DNA of 64,000 nucleotides from Streptomyces populi (lineage in GTDB: Bacteria; Actinomycetota; Actinomycetes; Streptomycetales; Streptomycetaceae): NCBI RefSeq assembly GCF_002911015.1, contig NZ_KZ626845.1, positions 62,001-126,000 on the forward strand. Direction: 5' to 3'. The notes under the pieces were generated by a model. That model searched no databases and was not told the DNA's origin. It saw only the letters and a program-made list of their open reading frames with translations. A program made the position numbers and the translations under genes. Each line of letters begins with the position of its first letter. The stretch's first letter is position 1. Positions 8,942 through 17,588 of this stretch are shown piece after piece.

Positions 8942-11900
8942 TCAGTACTCCACCGGTTCGGTGCGGCGCCGGATGACCGTGATCTCGTCGCGCTGGTTAC
9001 CCGTCGGCCCCAGGTAGTTGAACGCCCAGCTCAACTGGGCGTACCCGCCGATGAGATGGGTCGGCTTGAGCAGCAGCCGGGTGAGGGAGTTGTGGGTCCC
9101 GCCGCGCCTGCCCGTCGTCTGCGCCTTGGGGGTGCCGACGACGCGGTCCTGGGCGTGGTGCATGTACACCGTGCCCTGCGGCATGCGGTGGCTGACGACC
9201 GCACGGGCCGCGACGACGCCGTTGCGGTTGACCGCCTCGATCCAGTCGTTGTCCCGGACGCCGATCGTCCCGGCGTCCTGCGGGGACATCCAGATGTTCT
9301 GCCCGCCGCGCGAGAGCGACAGCATGAGGAGGTTGTCCTGGTACTCGGAGTGGATGGACCACTTGCTGTGCGGGGTGAGGTAGCGGACGGTCACCTCCGC
9401 CCGGCCGTCGTCCCCGGTGGAGACCCGGTCCCCGAAGAGGCGGCGCATGTCCAGCGGCGGCCGGTAGACGGGCAGCGCCTCGCCGAGTTCGTGGATCCAG
9501 TCGTGGTCGAGGAAGAAGTGCTGGCGTCCGGTGAGGGTGTGCCAGGGCTTCGCGTGCTCGGTGTTGAGGGTGAAGGCGGTGTAGCGGCGCCCGCCCGACT
9601 CGCTGCCCGACCACTCCGGGGAGGTGATGACCGGCACCGGGGCCGCCTGGGTGTCGGCGTACGTGACGCGCTTGCCCTCGTGCTCGGCGGCGAGGTGGGC
9701 CATCGGCTGTCCGGTGCGGCGCTCCAGGGTGTGGAAGCCCTGGGTGGCGAGGTGGCCGTTGGTGGTGCCGGACAGGGCGAGGATCGTGTTCGCCGCCTTG
9801 ACGGCGGTGTCCAGCAGCGGCCGTCCCACCGCCGGCCCGGCCAGCCGGACGCCGTGCCGCTCGGCGAGCAGCCGCACCTCCCCGGCGACGTCGAAGGCGA
9901 TGCCCTTCACGGGCAGGCCGAGCTTCTCCGCCAGTGGGCCGAGCGTGGCCATCTTCTCGCCGATGGCGCCGTAGTCCCTTTCCACCACGGTCAGTTGGGG
10001 CATGGTCTTCCCCGGTACGGGCTCGCACTCGCCCTTGCGCCAGTCCAGGGCGACGCCCCCGGGCTGCGCGGTCTCGCCCGGGGTGTCGTGCTGGAGGGCG
10101 GTGGCGACGAGGTCGCGGCGCACGCCCAGGTGTCTCGCCGCCATCGTGGAGAAGGCCTGGGCCAGGGCGTGGAAGGCGGCGAAGTCGGTGCGGGCCTGCC
10201 AGGGCGGGTCGACGGCCGGGGTGAAGGAGTGCACGTAGGGGTGCATGTCCGTGCTGGACAGGTCGTGCTTCTCGTACCAGGTGGCGGCCGGCAGGACGAC
10301 GTCCGACATGAGGGTGGAGGACGTCATGCGGAAGTCCAGCGACAGCAGCAGGTCGAGCTTCCCCTCGGGTGCCTTCTCGTGCCAGCGCACATCGCGCGGC
10401 CGCTCCTCGGGCCCGGCCTCCTTCGCCCCGAGCGAGGAGGTGGTGCCGAGCAGGTGCTTCTGGAAGTACTCGGCGCCCTTCGCCGAGGAACCCAGCAGGT
10501 TGGCCCGCCAGAGCGTCACGACCCGGGGCCAGTTGGCGGGGGCGTCGGGATCCTCTCCGGCGAACCCCAGCTTTCCTTCGCGGAGTTGGTTCACCGCGTA
10601 GGCGGCCGGGTCCTCGTCGCCGGCCTCGTCGCACAGGTCGAGCGGGTTGCGGTCGAACGTCGGGTAGGAGGGCATCCATCCCGAACGGGTCGCCTGGGCC
10701 AGGCAGTCGGCGGCCGTCATCCCGGCGAGGGCCCCGCTGCCGAGCGGGGAGGCGAGGACGTCGGCGCGGTAGTGGTCGTAGCGCCACTGGTCGGTGTTCA
10801 GGAACCAGTAGGCGGTGCCGATCGCCTGGCGCGGCGGGCGCGACCAGTCGGACGCGGCGGCGAGGGTGGCCCAGCCGGTCACCGGGCGGCACTTCTCCTG
10901 GCCGACGTAGTGTGCCCAGCCGCCGCCGTTGCGGCCCTGGCAGCCGGTGAGCTGGAGCAGGGCGAGGAAGGCCCGGTAGATCGTCTCGGAGTGGAACCAG
11001 TGGTTCGTGCCGGCGCCCATGAGGATCATGCAGCGGCCCCGGGACCGCTCGGCGGTGTCCGCGAACTCCCGCGCGGTGCGGACGGCCGCCGCGGCCGGGA
11101 CGGAGGTGTGGACCTCCTGCCAGGCGGGCGTGCAGGGGACGGAGGCGTCGTCGTACCCCGTCGGCCAGGTGCCGGGCAGTCCGGCGCGGCCCACGCCGTA
11201 CTGGGCGAGCAGCAGGTCGTACACGGTCGTCACCAGGTGGCCGCCGACGCGTACGGCGGGCACGCCGGCGGCGCGGACCTCCCCGCCGCCCTGGCCGTGC
11301 GGCCCGCCGTCGGTGTCGAAGCGGGGCAGCAGCACCTCGGTGGGAACGGCTCCGTCGCGCTCGTGCAGGGAGAGCCGGGGCGTCAGATCGCCCAGTTCGA
11401 GGTTCCACCGGCCCTCGCCCGACTCGGTCCAGCGGAAGCCGAGCGATCCGCCGGGGACCTCCGGCCGGCCGGTGCCGTCGTCGAGGACGACCGTCTTCCA
11501 CTCCGCGCCCTCCGCGGTGTCACCGAGGTCGGAGGCGCGCAGGAACTTGTCCGGGACGTGCCCGCCGTCGTGCTCCCGCAGGGTGACGAGGAACGGCAGG
11601 TCGGTGAAGCGCCGGACGTAGTCCGTGAAGAACGGCACCTGCCGGTCGACGAAGAACTCCTTGAGCACGACGTGGCCCATCGCGAGGGCGAGGGCTCCGT
11701 CGGTGCCGGGGTGGGGGTGCAGCCACTCGTCGGCGAACTTGGTGTTGTCGGCGTAGTCCGGGGACACGACGACGACCTTCTGGCCGCGGTAGCGCGCCTC
11801 GGCCATCCAGTGCGCGTCCGGGGTGCGGGTGACCGGCACGTTGGTGCCCCACATCATCAGGTACGCCGCGTCCCACCAGTCCCCCGACTCGGGGACGTCC

Positions 11901-12652
11901 GTCTGGTCGCCGAAGACCTGCGGGGAGGCGACCGGCAGATCGGCGTACCAGTCGTAGAACGACAGCATGGGGGCGCCGATGAGCGAGTGGAACCGGGCCC
12001 CGGCGGCGTGCGAGACCATGGACATCGCGGGGATCGGTGAGAAGCCCGCGATGCGGTCGGGCCCGTACGTCTTGATGGTGTGGACGTGCGCGGCTGCGGC
12101 GATCTCCACCGCCTCGTCCCAACTCGCCCGCACCAGACCGCCCTTGCCGCGGGCCCGCTGGTAGCGGCGGCGGCGCTCGGGGTCGGCCTGGACGTCGGCC
12201 CAGGCGGTGACCGGATCGCCGGTGCGCGCCTTGGCCTCCCGGTACATCTCCAGGAGCACGCCGCGGACGTACGGGTAGCGCACCCGGGTCGGCGAGTACG
12301 TGTACCAGGAGAAGGCGGCCCCGCGCGGGCAGCCGCGCGGCTCGTACTCGGGGCGGTCCGGGCCGACGCTCGGGTAGTCCGTCTCCTGGGTCTCCCAGGT
12401 GATGATGCCGTCCTTGACGTACACCTTCCACCGGCAGGAACCGGTGCAGTTGACCCCGTGCGTGGAGCGCACGACCTTGTCGTGGCTCCACCGGTCCCGG
12501 TAGAAGACGTCACCGCTCCGCCCGCCCTCCTTGGTGAGCGTGCGCAGATCGGCGGAGGTCTCGCCCCGCCGGAAGAACCGCCCACCACGCAGCAGCAGGT
12601 CACTGGCCGTGCCGTCCATCCCTCCGGCGGTCTCGGCCTTGGTCACGGGCAC
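8942..12652 (-). CDS. narG: Respiratory nitrate reductase alpha subunit (Mo-bisMGD)
   Basis: NarG is the cytoplasm-facing catalytic subunit that reduces nitrate to nitrite at a molybdenum bis-MGD site. The 1236-residue protein is full length. Fe-S ligands of the FS0 cluster are H65, C69, C73 (in THGVNCTGSC) and C108 (RGCPRG). The Mo-ligand Asp is D234 in SFYDWYADLP. Cofactor-binding signatures such as MLMGAGTNHWFH-type sequence and PHSKWSIHSEYQDN are present. No twin-arginine signal is obvious, consistent with a cytoplasmic active site. The GTG start is preceded by GAGGAG. Streptomyces often carry several nar operons; the attached narK and the divergent kinase are useful for deciding which this is. 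Confidence 0.97.
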   Translation of the reverse strand: MPVTKAETAGGMDGTASDLLLRGGRFFRRGETSADLRTLTKEGGRSGDVFYRDRWSHDKVVRSTHGVNCTGSCRWKVYVKDGIITWETQETDYPSVGPDRPEYEPRGCPRGAAFSWYTYSPTRVRYPYVRGVLLEMYREAKARTGDPVTAWADVQADPERRRRYQRARGKGGLVRASWDEAVEIAAAAHVHTIKTYGPDRIAGFSPIPAMSMVSHAAGARFHSLIGAPMLSFYDWYADLPVASPQVFGDQTDVPESGDWWDAAYLMMWGTNVPVTRTPDAHWMAEARYRGQKVVVVSPDYADNTKFADEWLHPHPGTDGALALAMGHVVLKEFFVDRQVPFFTDYVRRFTDLPFLVTLREHDGGHVPDKFLRASDLGDTAEGAEWKTVVLDDGTGRPEVPGGSLGFRWTESGEGRWNLELGDLTPRLSLHERDGAVPTEVLLPRFDTDGGPHGQGGGEVRAAGVPAVRVGGHLVTTVYDLLLAQYGVGRAGLPGTWPTGYDDASVPCTPAWQEVHTSVPAAAAVRTAREFADTAERSRGRCMILMGAGTNHWFHSETIYRAFLALLQLTGCQGRNGGGWAHYVGQEKCRPVTGWATLAAASDWSRPPRQAIGTAYWFLNTDQWRYDHYRADVLASPLGSGALAGMTAADCLAQATRSGWMPSYPTFDRNPLDLCDEAGDEDPAAYAVNQLREGKLGFAGEDPDAPANWPRVVTLWRANLLGSSAKGAEYFQKHLLGTTSSLGAKEAGPEERPRDVRWHEKAPEGKLDLLLSLDFRMTSSTLMSDVVLPAATWYEKHDLSSTDMHPYVHSFTPAVDPPWQARTDFAAFHALAQAFSTMAARHLGVRRDLVATALQHDTPGETAQPGGVALDWRKGECEPVPGKTMPQLTVVERDYGAIGEKMATLGPLAEKLGLPVKGIAFDVAGEVRLLAERHGVRLAGPAVGRPLLDTAVKAANTILALSGTTNGHLATQGFHTLERRTGQPMAHLAAEHEGKRVTYADTQAAPVPVITSPEWSGSESGGRRYTAFTLNTEHAKPWHTLTGRQHFFLDHDWIHELGEALPVYRPPLDMRRLFGDRVSTGDDGRAEVTVRYLTPHSKWSIHSEYQDNLLMLSLSRGGQNIWMSPQDAGTIGVRDNDWIEAVNRNGVVAARAVVSHRMPQGTVYMHHAQDRVVGTPKAQTTGRRGGTHNSLTRLLLKPTHLIGGYAQLSWAFNYLGPTGNQRDEITVIRRRTEPVEY

Positions 12653-12824
12653 GGGTGCTCCTCTCGGCCGGTCTCACCCCAGGGCACCATCGACGGGCGG
12701 GGGGCGCATGTGCGGGCGGCCGAAAGGGTGAGCACGGTGTGGGCCGGTCCCGTGGAACCACCTCTCCCGTGAGCCGGCCACCGGCTTGGCAGACGGAAGT
12801 CATCCGATGTCCGATCCGACCATT

Positions 12825-12855
12825 TTCGGGACCTTGCCGGAACAATTGATCAATT
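12825..12855. promoter_or_regulatory. Candidate operators in the narG / kinase divergent promoter region
   Basis: The 229-bp space between narG and the kinase gene holds two symmetric elements. TTCGGGACCTTGCCGGAA (12825-12842) is an imperfect inverted repeat whose left half equals the TTCGGGAC half-site of DosR/DevR-type (OsdR) boxes; its right half is degenerate. AATTGATCAATT (12844-12855) is a perfect 12-bp palindrome containing TTGATCAA, reminiscent of a compressed FNR/Crp-type site, and is strikingly AT-rich for this genome. Both lie 170-205 nt upstream of narG and within 60 nt of the kinase start. Oxygen- or redox-dependent control is inferred, not shown. Confidence 0.4.
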
Positions 12856-12881
12856 TCGCCCGGTGATGGGCGGCCGGTGTC

Positions 12882-14177
12882 ATGATCGGCGCCGTGGGGG
12901 ATGCATGGGGACCTGGAACGGTACTGGCCGACGGCCGCTACCGGATCGATGCGAAGCTCGGCAGCGGCGGCATGGCCGAGGTCTTCCGGGCCTACGACAC
13001 GAAGCTGGCCCGTACGGTCGCGCTCAAGGTGATGCTCGCCGACCTGTCGTCGGACGACGGGTATCCGGCCCGGTTCCGGCGGGAGGCCCGGGCCATGGCC
13101 GCCCTCAGCCATCCACAGGTGGTGGCGGTCCATGACATGGGGGACGAACCCGTCCCGTACATCGTGATGGAACTCGTCGAGGGCCACAGCCTCGCCGATC
13201 TGCTGGTCGCGCGGCGCCGACTGCCGGTGCCCCAGGCCCTCGATCTCGCCTCGCAGGTGCTGGCCGGACTCGCCGCGGCCCACGCGCACGGGCTGGTCCA
13301 CCGCGACATCAAGCCGGGGAACGTACTGCTGGCGGCGGACGGCACCGCGAAGGTGGCGGACTTCGGCATCGCGCGGGCCGCCGAGGGGACCGGGACCATT
13401 CTCACGCGAACCGGCCTGATGATCGGCACCCCGCACTTCATGTCGCCCGAGCAGGTGCTCGGCCGCTCCGGCATCGACCCCCGCTCCGATCTCTACTCGG
13501 TCGGCGTGATGCTGTTCCAGATGCTCACCGGCCGCCTCCCCTTCGAGGCGGACTCCGGGTACTCGATCGGGTACCTGCATCTCACCGCCCCGCCGCCCAC
13601 CCTCGCCTCCCTGGGTGTCGCGGCGGGCCCCGTGGTGGAGGCCGTCCTGGCCCGCGCCCTGGCGAAGGACCCGGACCAGCGCTACCCGGACGCGGAGTCG
13701 ATGCGTGCGGCACTGCGGGAACCGGCTCCGACACCGGCGCCGCCGCAGCCCGCCTTCGGGCCACCACAACAGTCCGCCTTCGGCCCGCCGCCGTCCGCCT
13801 TCGGCCCGTCGCAGCAGATCACGCTCGGCCCGTCGCAGCAGACCACCTTCGTGCCGCCGCAACCGCCTCGGTCCCCGGGGAGCAAGGCCCCCAGAGGGCC
13901 AGTGTCCCGGGTCTGCCGACTGGTCCTCGCCCTTGCGCTCCTCCCTTTCATGGGGCTGATGATTTCGCAGATGGAAAGCGAGGAGAGCAGCAGCGGGTTG
14001 GTGATATTCGGGTTTTTGGTCGCGCCGGTGCTGGGGCTGTGGCTGTCGTGCTCGGCCGTCACCCGGCGCAGCGGACGGCTGAGCAAGGGAGTCAAGGTCT
14101 CGGCGGCTGTCGGAATCGTCGCTTACGGGGCACTGGTACTGATCCTCCTGATAGGCGCTCTGGGCGACCTGACCTGA
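12882..14177 (+). CDS. Membrane serine/threonine protein kinase (PknB/Hanks type)
   Basis: This is a 431-residue Hanks-type kinase. Residues 15-280 form the kinase domain: G-loop LGSGGMAEVF, catalytic Lys in VALKVM, catalytic loop HRDIKPGN, metal motif DFG and the APE equivalent SPEQ. A proline/glutamine linker follows with about four imperfect FGPxQQ-type repeats (about 290-330). Three hydrophobic segments near the C-terminus (VCRLVLALALLPFMGLMIS, LVIFGFLVAPVLGLWLSC and a last one) anchor it in the membrane. There is no extracellular PASTA or lipid-binding domain. The start is ATG 12882, with GTG 12894 as an alternative. It is divergent from narG and shares its regulatory region; a link to nitrate respiration is inference only. 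Confidence 0.92.
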   Translation: MIGAVGDAWGPGTVLADGRYRIDAKLGSGGMAEVFRAYDTKLARTVALKVMLADLSSDDGYPARFRREARAMAALSHPQVVAVHDMGDEPVPYIVMELVEGHSLADLLVARRRLPVPQALDLASQVLAGLAAAHAHGLVHRDIKPGNVLLAADGTAKVADFGIARAAEGTGTILTRTGLMIGTPHFMSPEQVLGRSGIDPRSDLYSVGVMLFQMLTGRLPFEADSGYSIGYLHLTAPPPTLASLGVAAGPVVEAVLARALAKDPDQRYPDAESMRAALREPAPTPAPPQPAFGPPQQSAFGPPPSAFGPSQQITLGPSQQTTFVPPQPPRSPGSKAPRGPVSRVCRLVLALALLPFMGLMISQMESEESSSGLVIFGFLVAPVLGLWLSCSAVTRRSGRLSKGVKVSAAVGIVAYGALVLILLIGALGDLT

Positions 14178-14257
14178 GCTTGCCTGGTTGCCCTGGTCCG
14201 TTCCGGCGCGAAGTTCGAGAACGGCCTCCTGGCTGAGCATTCTGAGAAGATCGCAGC

Positions 14258-14788
14258 ATGACCGGCCGACGCCACGCAGCCACCGAATCCCACCGGCTTT
14301 TTGTCGAACCGGTCCGGCTCGACCTGTCCGATCCAGACACCCTGCTTCATCTGTGGGATCTTCAACGGGCCTCCTACGCGGTCGAAGCCCGGCTCATCGG
14401 CTTCGACGGCATCCCGCCCCTGCACGAGTCCCTTGAGGAGTTGCGCGCATGTGACGAGTTCTTCCTCGGGATCCGCGACGAGTCGAGGCTCCTCGGAGCG
14501 GTCGCTTGGACCCGCTTGCCGAATGGTGCTCTAGACATCTGCCGCCTCGTGGTCCATCCCGTCGCGCATCGCCGCGGCGTCGCAACGGCACTGCTCGATG
14601 CTCTGGACTCGATCGAGCCTGCGGAACTGACCGTCGTCTCCACCGGAACCGCCAACCTGCCCGCCGTCGCGCTCTATCGTCGGCGCGGATTCATACCTGT
14701 CGGCGAGCGCCAGATCGCGCCCGGCATCACCATCACGCTGCTGGAACGCAAGAACACACCAGCATCTCAGCCGATCCACAACTCTTGA
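14258..14788 (+). CDS. GNAT family N-acetyltransferase
   Basis: This 176-residue single-domain GNAT would transfer an acetyl group from acetyl-CoA to an amine; the substrate is unknown. The acetyl-CoA-binding motif A is clear: ICRLVVHPVAHRRGVATALL, with the R/Q-x-x-G-x-G/A pyrophosphate loop RRGVA. Motif B is TANLPAVALYRRRGF. The N-terminal third fits the variable substrate-binding part. It stands alone on the + strand and is convergent with the SUKH gene. No toxin-antitoxin partner of the GNAT/RHH type is seen beside it. Confidence 0.85.
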   Translation: MTGRRHAATESHRLFVEPVRLDLSDPDTLLHLWDLQRASYAVEARLIGFDGIPPLHESLEELRACDEFFLGIRDESRLLGAVAWTRLPNGALDICRLVVHPVAHRRGVATALLDALDSIEPAELTVVSTGTANLPAVALYRRRGFIPVGERQIAPGITITLLERKNTPASQPIHNS

Positions 14789-14839
14789 CGATCGCTCACC
14801 AGCTATCGGCACGTCGAGGTCATGGGGAGCTGCCTACCA

Positions 14840-15274
14840 CTACTGATACCAGTCGTCGCCGCCAGCACTCAGCGAACGACCGAGGTAGTCCCGCAGGTCG
14901 TTGGCCACCCATCGGCGGCTGTCGCTCTCGTGCTCCCAGACGAACACGTCCGCACGCTCCGGCTTCTGCACGAAGGCGAACTGATCACCGCCCCCGTTGT
15001 CCCCGAAGAACAAGAAGGCATCGAAAGACATATAGAGCCGAGCCAAGGATTCGTCGGACCAGAAGAAGAGGTTCTGCTCGACGATCTGGTCGACAGTCCA
15101 GACAGTGTCGACGTGAGTGCGGCCGATCACACCGTTGCTCTCCAGAAGCAACTGCTTGAGCTCCGTCGGCAGACTTCGCCCGAGCCGCAACTCAGCCTCG
15201 GCAAGCGCCGACGCACCTATGGGCTCCCGGATCCCTGCATCGGGAAAGGCTTCCAGCGCTACTTGTCTCCACAC
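14840..15274 (-). CDS. SMI1/KNR4 (SUKH) family protein, possible orphan immunity protein
   Basis: The 144-residue protein has the SUKH pattern: an early segment ASALAEAELRLGRSLPTELKQLLLESNG, the hydrophobic WTVDQIVEQN, then FLFFGDNGGGDQFAFV and VFVWEHESDSRRWVANDLRDYL near the end. In bacteria most SUKH proteins are immunity proteins neutralising polymorphic or contact-dependent toxins, but the fold is also used elsewhere. No toxin gene is seen nearby, so it may be an orphan immunity gene or a housekeeping SUKH. Start ATG 15274; the length is typical. Confidence 0.8.
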   Translation of the reverse strand: MWRQVALEAFPDAGIREPIGASALAEAELRLGRSLPTELKQLLLESNGVIGRTHVDTVWTVDQIVEQNLFFWSDESLARLYMSFDAFLFFGDNGGGDQFAFVQKPERADVFVWEHESDSRRWVANDLRDYLGRSLSAGGDDWYQ

Positions 15275-15399
15275 AGCCGAGCAGCTTAGCCAAACCCGGC
15301 AGAACGGACGGGCAGCTTTTGCGGGCCAGGAGTCCGAGTCCGGACGACTGCGCGGACGCAGGGGGCGCCGGCTTCAGGCCCGGCCCCAACTCATTCGAC

Positions 15400-15612
15400 T
15401 CAGTGGAGCTCGTTGGCCGTGTGACCGACGAACATCGCCCAGGCGTCCATGCCAACGGTCAGTCCAGGGCGGGTGATGTCCTTGGAATCCCGCACGTGAA
15501 CAGTGTTGGTGTCGGTAGCCACCTCCACACATTCACCGCCTTCCTCACTGCTGAAGCTGCTCTTTATCCAAAGCAGCCGAGGATCGACCCGCTTGGTGCT
15601 CACGTCGTTCAT
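15400..15612 (-). CDS. DUF397 domain protein (partner of the XRE regulator)
   Basis: This 70-residue DUF397 protein has the hallmark pattern WIKSSFSSEEGGECVEVA followed by VHVRDSKD and a terminal WAMFVGH. DUF397 proteins occur in many copies in Streptomyces, usually directly after an XRE/DUF5753 regulator, and are linked to development and antibiotic control (the whiJ and abaA-type loci). Its ATG overlaps the upstream XRE stop by 4 nt (ATGA), so the pair is translationally coupled. It probably acts by binding that regulator, by analogy with characterised pairs. Confidence 0.9.
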   Translation of the reverse strand: MNDVSTKRVDPRLLWIKSSFSSEEGGECVEVATDTNTVHVRDSKDITRPGLTVGMDAWAMFVGHTANELH

Positions 15613-16436
15613 AGCTCTCCCAGCAACATCTCGATGTACGCCATCGACTCGTTAGGCGTGAGCGCTTGCGCCCGGAGGCTGCTGTACTTGGTCTCCAAGC
15701 TGCGGACGGAGTCCCGTTCGACGAACAGCCGGCTCGCGCTTTGCACCTCAACGTACGCGGTCCTCCGCCCAGCACCTGTTTCGATCAAGGTGAAAGGACC
15801 TGCCAGGCCCGCGTTCTCCTCTCGATCCAGAGGCATGATCTGTACGTCGACGGTTCTCTTGCGGCCAGCCAGAAGGAAGTGCTCCAACTGTTCACGAAGC
15901 ACCTGTCGTCCACCGATCGGTCTCTTGAGCACTGACTCATCGATGACAAAGGTGGCAAGGGGCGTGGGACGCCGGGCGAAGAACTCCTGACGAGCCAGCC
16001 GTCCCACCACTCGCTCGTCAACCGTTGCATCATCCAACGGGGGCCTCATCATGCGAAAGACCGCCCGCGCGTACTCCTTCGTCTGCAACAAACCTGGTGC
16101 CACCTGGCTCGCGTACACATGCAGCTCGACCGCCTCCGCCTCCAGTCTCGCCGCATCCCTAAAGAACGCTGGGAACTGAGCCCTCGCGACCTCCTCCTTC
16201 ATCTCCTGAAGAACTCCGCCCGCATCCAGCATCTTGTCCGCCACGTCGATGAACCGAGGTGGCGGCACCCTCCGCCCCTGCTCGAACGCCGCGATCGTGG
16301 AAGCCGAGTAACCGGTCCCCGAGCCGAACTCCGCTCGTTCCAGACCCGCCCGCAGCCGGAACCGTTTCAACTGCCGTCCGAACACCCGCAGGATGCCCGA
16401 TTCCGGTTCAGGCGACGCGGTGGTATCCGCCTCCAT
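15609..16436 (-). CDS. XRE-family regulator with DUF5753 domain
   Basis: The 275-residue DNA-binding protein has an N-terminal helix-turn-helix (FGRQLKRFRLRAGLERAEFG, then YSASTIAAFEQGRRVPPPRF). The C-terminal DUF5753 domain begins around VYASQVAPGLLQTKEYARAV and includes FVIDESVLKRPIGG. It is coupled to the DUF397 gene by a 4-nt overlap, the usual Streptomyces arrangement. Two starts are possible: ATG 16436 (chosen) and an in-frame GTG at 16460 with a GGCGGA ribosome-site candidate. The upstream spacer contains strong palindromes that could be its operator. Confidence 0.88.
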   Translation of the reverse strand: MEADTTASPEPESGILRVFGRQLKRFRLRAGLERAEFGSGTGYSASTIAAFEQGRRVPPPRFIDVADKMLDAGGVLQEMKEEVARAQFPAFFRDAARLEAEAVELHVYASQVAPGLLQTKEYARAVFRMMRPPLDDATVDERVVGRLARQEFFARRPTPLATFVIDESVLKRPIGGRQVLREQLEHFLLAGRKRTVDVQIMPLDREENAGLAGPFTLIETGAGRRTAYVEVQSASRLFVERDSVRSLETKYSSLRAQALTPNESMAYIEMLLGEL

Positions 16437-16620
16437 GCCTGTGTCCGCGTTCGGAGTCACTGTTCCGCCCACCCCCGCACTTCGCTTACGCGCCCGCTCA
16501 ACTCCACCACCCACCCGATCAACTGCACGCACAGCTCACTGCTGGCAGAAACCTGCCGCCTGGAACCCGTCAGATCGCGACCTTCACGCTAGAAGCCGCC
16601 GAGCCACAGGACCGATCAAC

Positions 16621-16651
16621 GAGGGAACTTCCCTCACACGGGGTATGAGGG
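16621..16651. promoter_or_regulatory. Overlapping palindromes between the XRE regulator and the methyltransferase operon
   Basis: GAGGGAACTTCCCTC (16621-16635) is a perfect inverted repeat with 7-bp arms around a central C. Its right half is reused in a second repeat, CCCTCA (16631-16636) and TGAGGG (16646-16651), 9 bp apart. Three GAGGG half-sites therefore lie in 31 bp. The element sits centrally in the 351-375-bp divergent spacer, about 160 nt from both flanking genes. It is a candidate operator for the XRE/DUF5753 protein and could also influence the divergent methyltransferase-NACHT operon. The rest of the spacer shows nothing else clear. Confidence 0.5.
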
Positions 16652-16811
16652 TTCATCGCATGACCGCACGTTCACCGCCGCGCGCCTTGGGAATCCGGCA
16701 CTGCTCACCCACCACCGACCGATTACACGCTGTCGCCGCCTTCGTACCCGCGATAACCTGCCAGGATCCGGCACGCCACAGCCGGGACGTGGACGGGACG
16801 CGAGGGGGATC

Positions 16812-17588
16812 GTGGAGCGGCGCGACGTGCGGGGGCATTACGAAGGCCTTGCCGCCGAGTACGACGAGCACTGGGTCTATGACTCCAACTACGTTCCCTG
16901 GATGGCCGGCCGGATCGCCGAGGCCCTACAGCTCGATCCCGCGGACCGCGTTGCCGACATCGGCTCGGGCACAGGCCTGTTCGCCAGGGAAGTAGCCAGA
17001 CGGCTCAAGCCGCTCCATCCCATTCTGTGCGTCGATCCGTCCGAGGCGATGCTCCGTCGACTCGGCAGTCCGCCGCCACCTGATCTGACACCGATCGTCG
17101 CCTCCGCGGAGGATCTCGCCGAAGGGCGCGCCGATCTACCGTACGAGAAACTCGACGCCATGTGGCTGAAGGAGTCGGTGCACCATGTGGCCGACCCCGC
17201 ACACACCCTTCGAGGTCTGACCGACCAGTTGGCTCCCGGCGGCCGCGTGTTGGTTGTGATGCTTCCAGCCACCATCCGATATCCGCTCTTCGAGGCGGCC
17301 CTCGTGCGCTTCGAGGAATTGCAACCTGACCCGACCGGTATCGAGCAACACCTGCGCGCAGCCGGACTGGAGGCCTCGCTCACTCATGTGGAGCATGAGC
17401 TGCGCATCGACCGGGACAAGTACTTCGGCATGGTTCGCGCTCGCTACATGTCGCTGCTCTCCACCTTCACAGACAGTGAGATCGAGAAGGGCATCGAAGA
17501 GATGCGGGTCTCTCACCCGGAGCCTGTCCTGGTGTTCCCCGACCGGTTCGCGTTCATCCTCGGCAGGCGAGGGCAGGAGGGTACGTGA
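16812..17588 (+). CDS. SAM-dependent methyltransferase (class I), first gene of the NACHT operon
   Basis: The 258-residue protein has a Rossmann-type methyltransferase fold: motif I VADIGSGTGLFAREVA (about residues 46-60), the acidic motif II ILCVDPSEAML, and a post-I segment leading to LKESVHHVADP. The small-molecule class (UbiE/COQ5-like) is suggested by order and length, but the substrate is unknown. The start is GTG 16812 with GAGGGGGATC upstream. Its stop overlaps the next start by 4 nt (GTGA), so it is produced together with the HEPN-NACHT-FGE protein. Whether it belongs functionally to that system or is a passenger is unknown. Confidence 0.85.
   Translation: MERRDVRGHYEGLAAEYDEHWVYDSNYVPWMAGRIAEALQLDPADRVADIGSGTGLFAREVARRLKPLHPILCVDPSEAMLRRLGSPPPPDLTPIVASAEDLAEGRADLPYEKLDAMWLKESVHHVADPAHTLRGLTDQLAPGGRVLVVMLPATIRYPLFEAALVRFEELQPDPTGIEQHLRAAGLEASLTHVEHELRIDRDKYFGMVRARYMSLLSTFTDSEIEKGIEEMRVSHPEPVLVFPDRFAFILGRRGQEGT

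Noticed and set aside
8813..12040. Very long + strand open frame antisense to narG and narH
   Set aside because: It mirrors the nar genes, has no family similarity and arises from GC-rich third positions; narG has all catalytic motifs.
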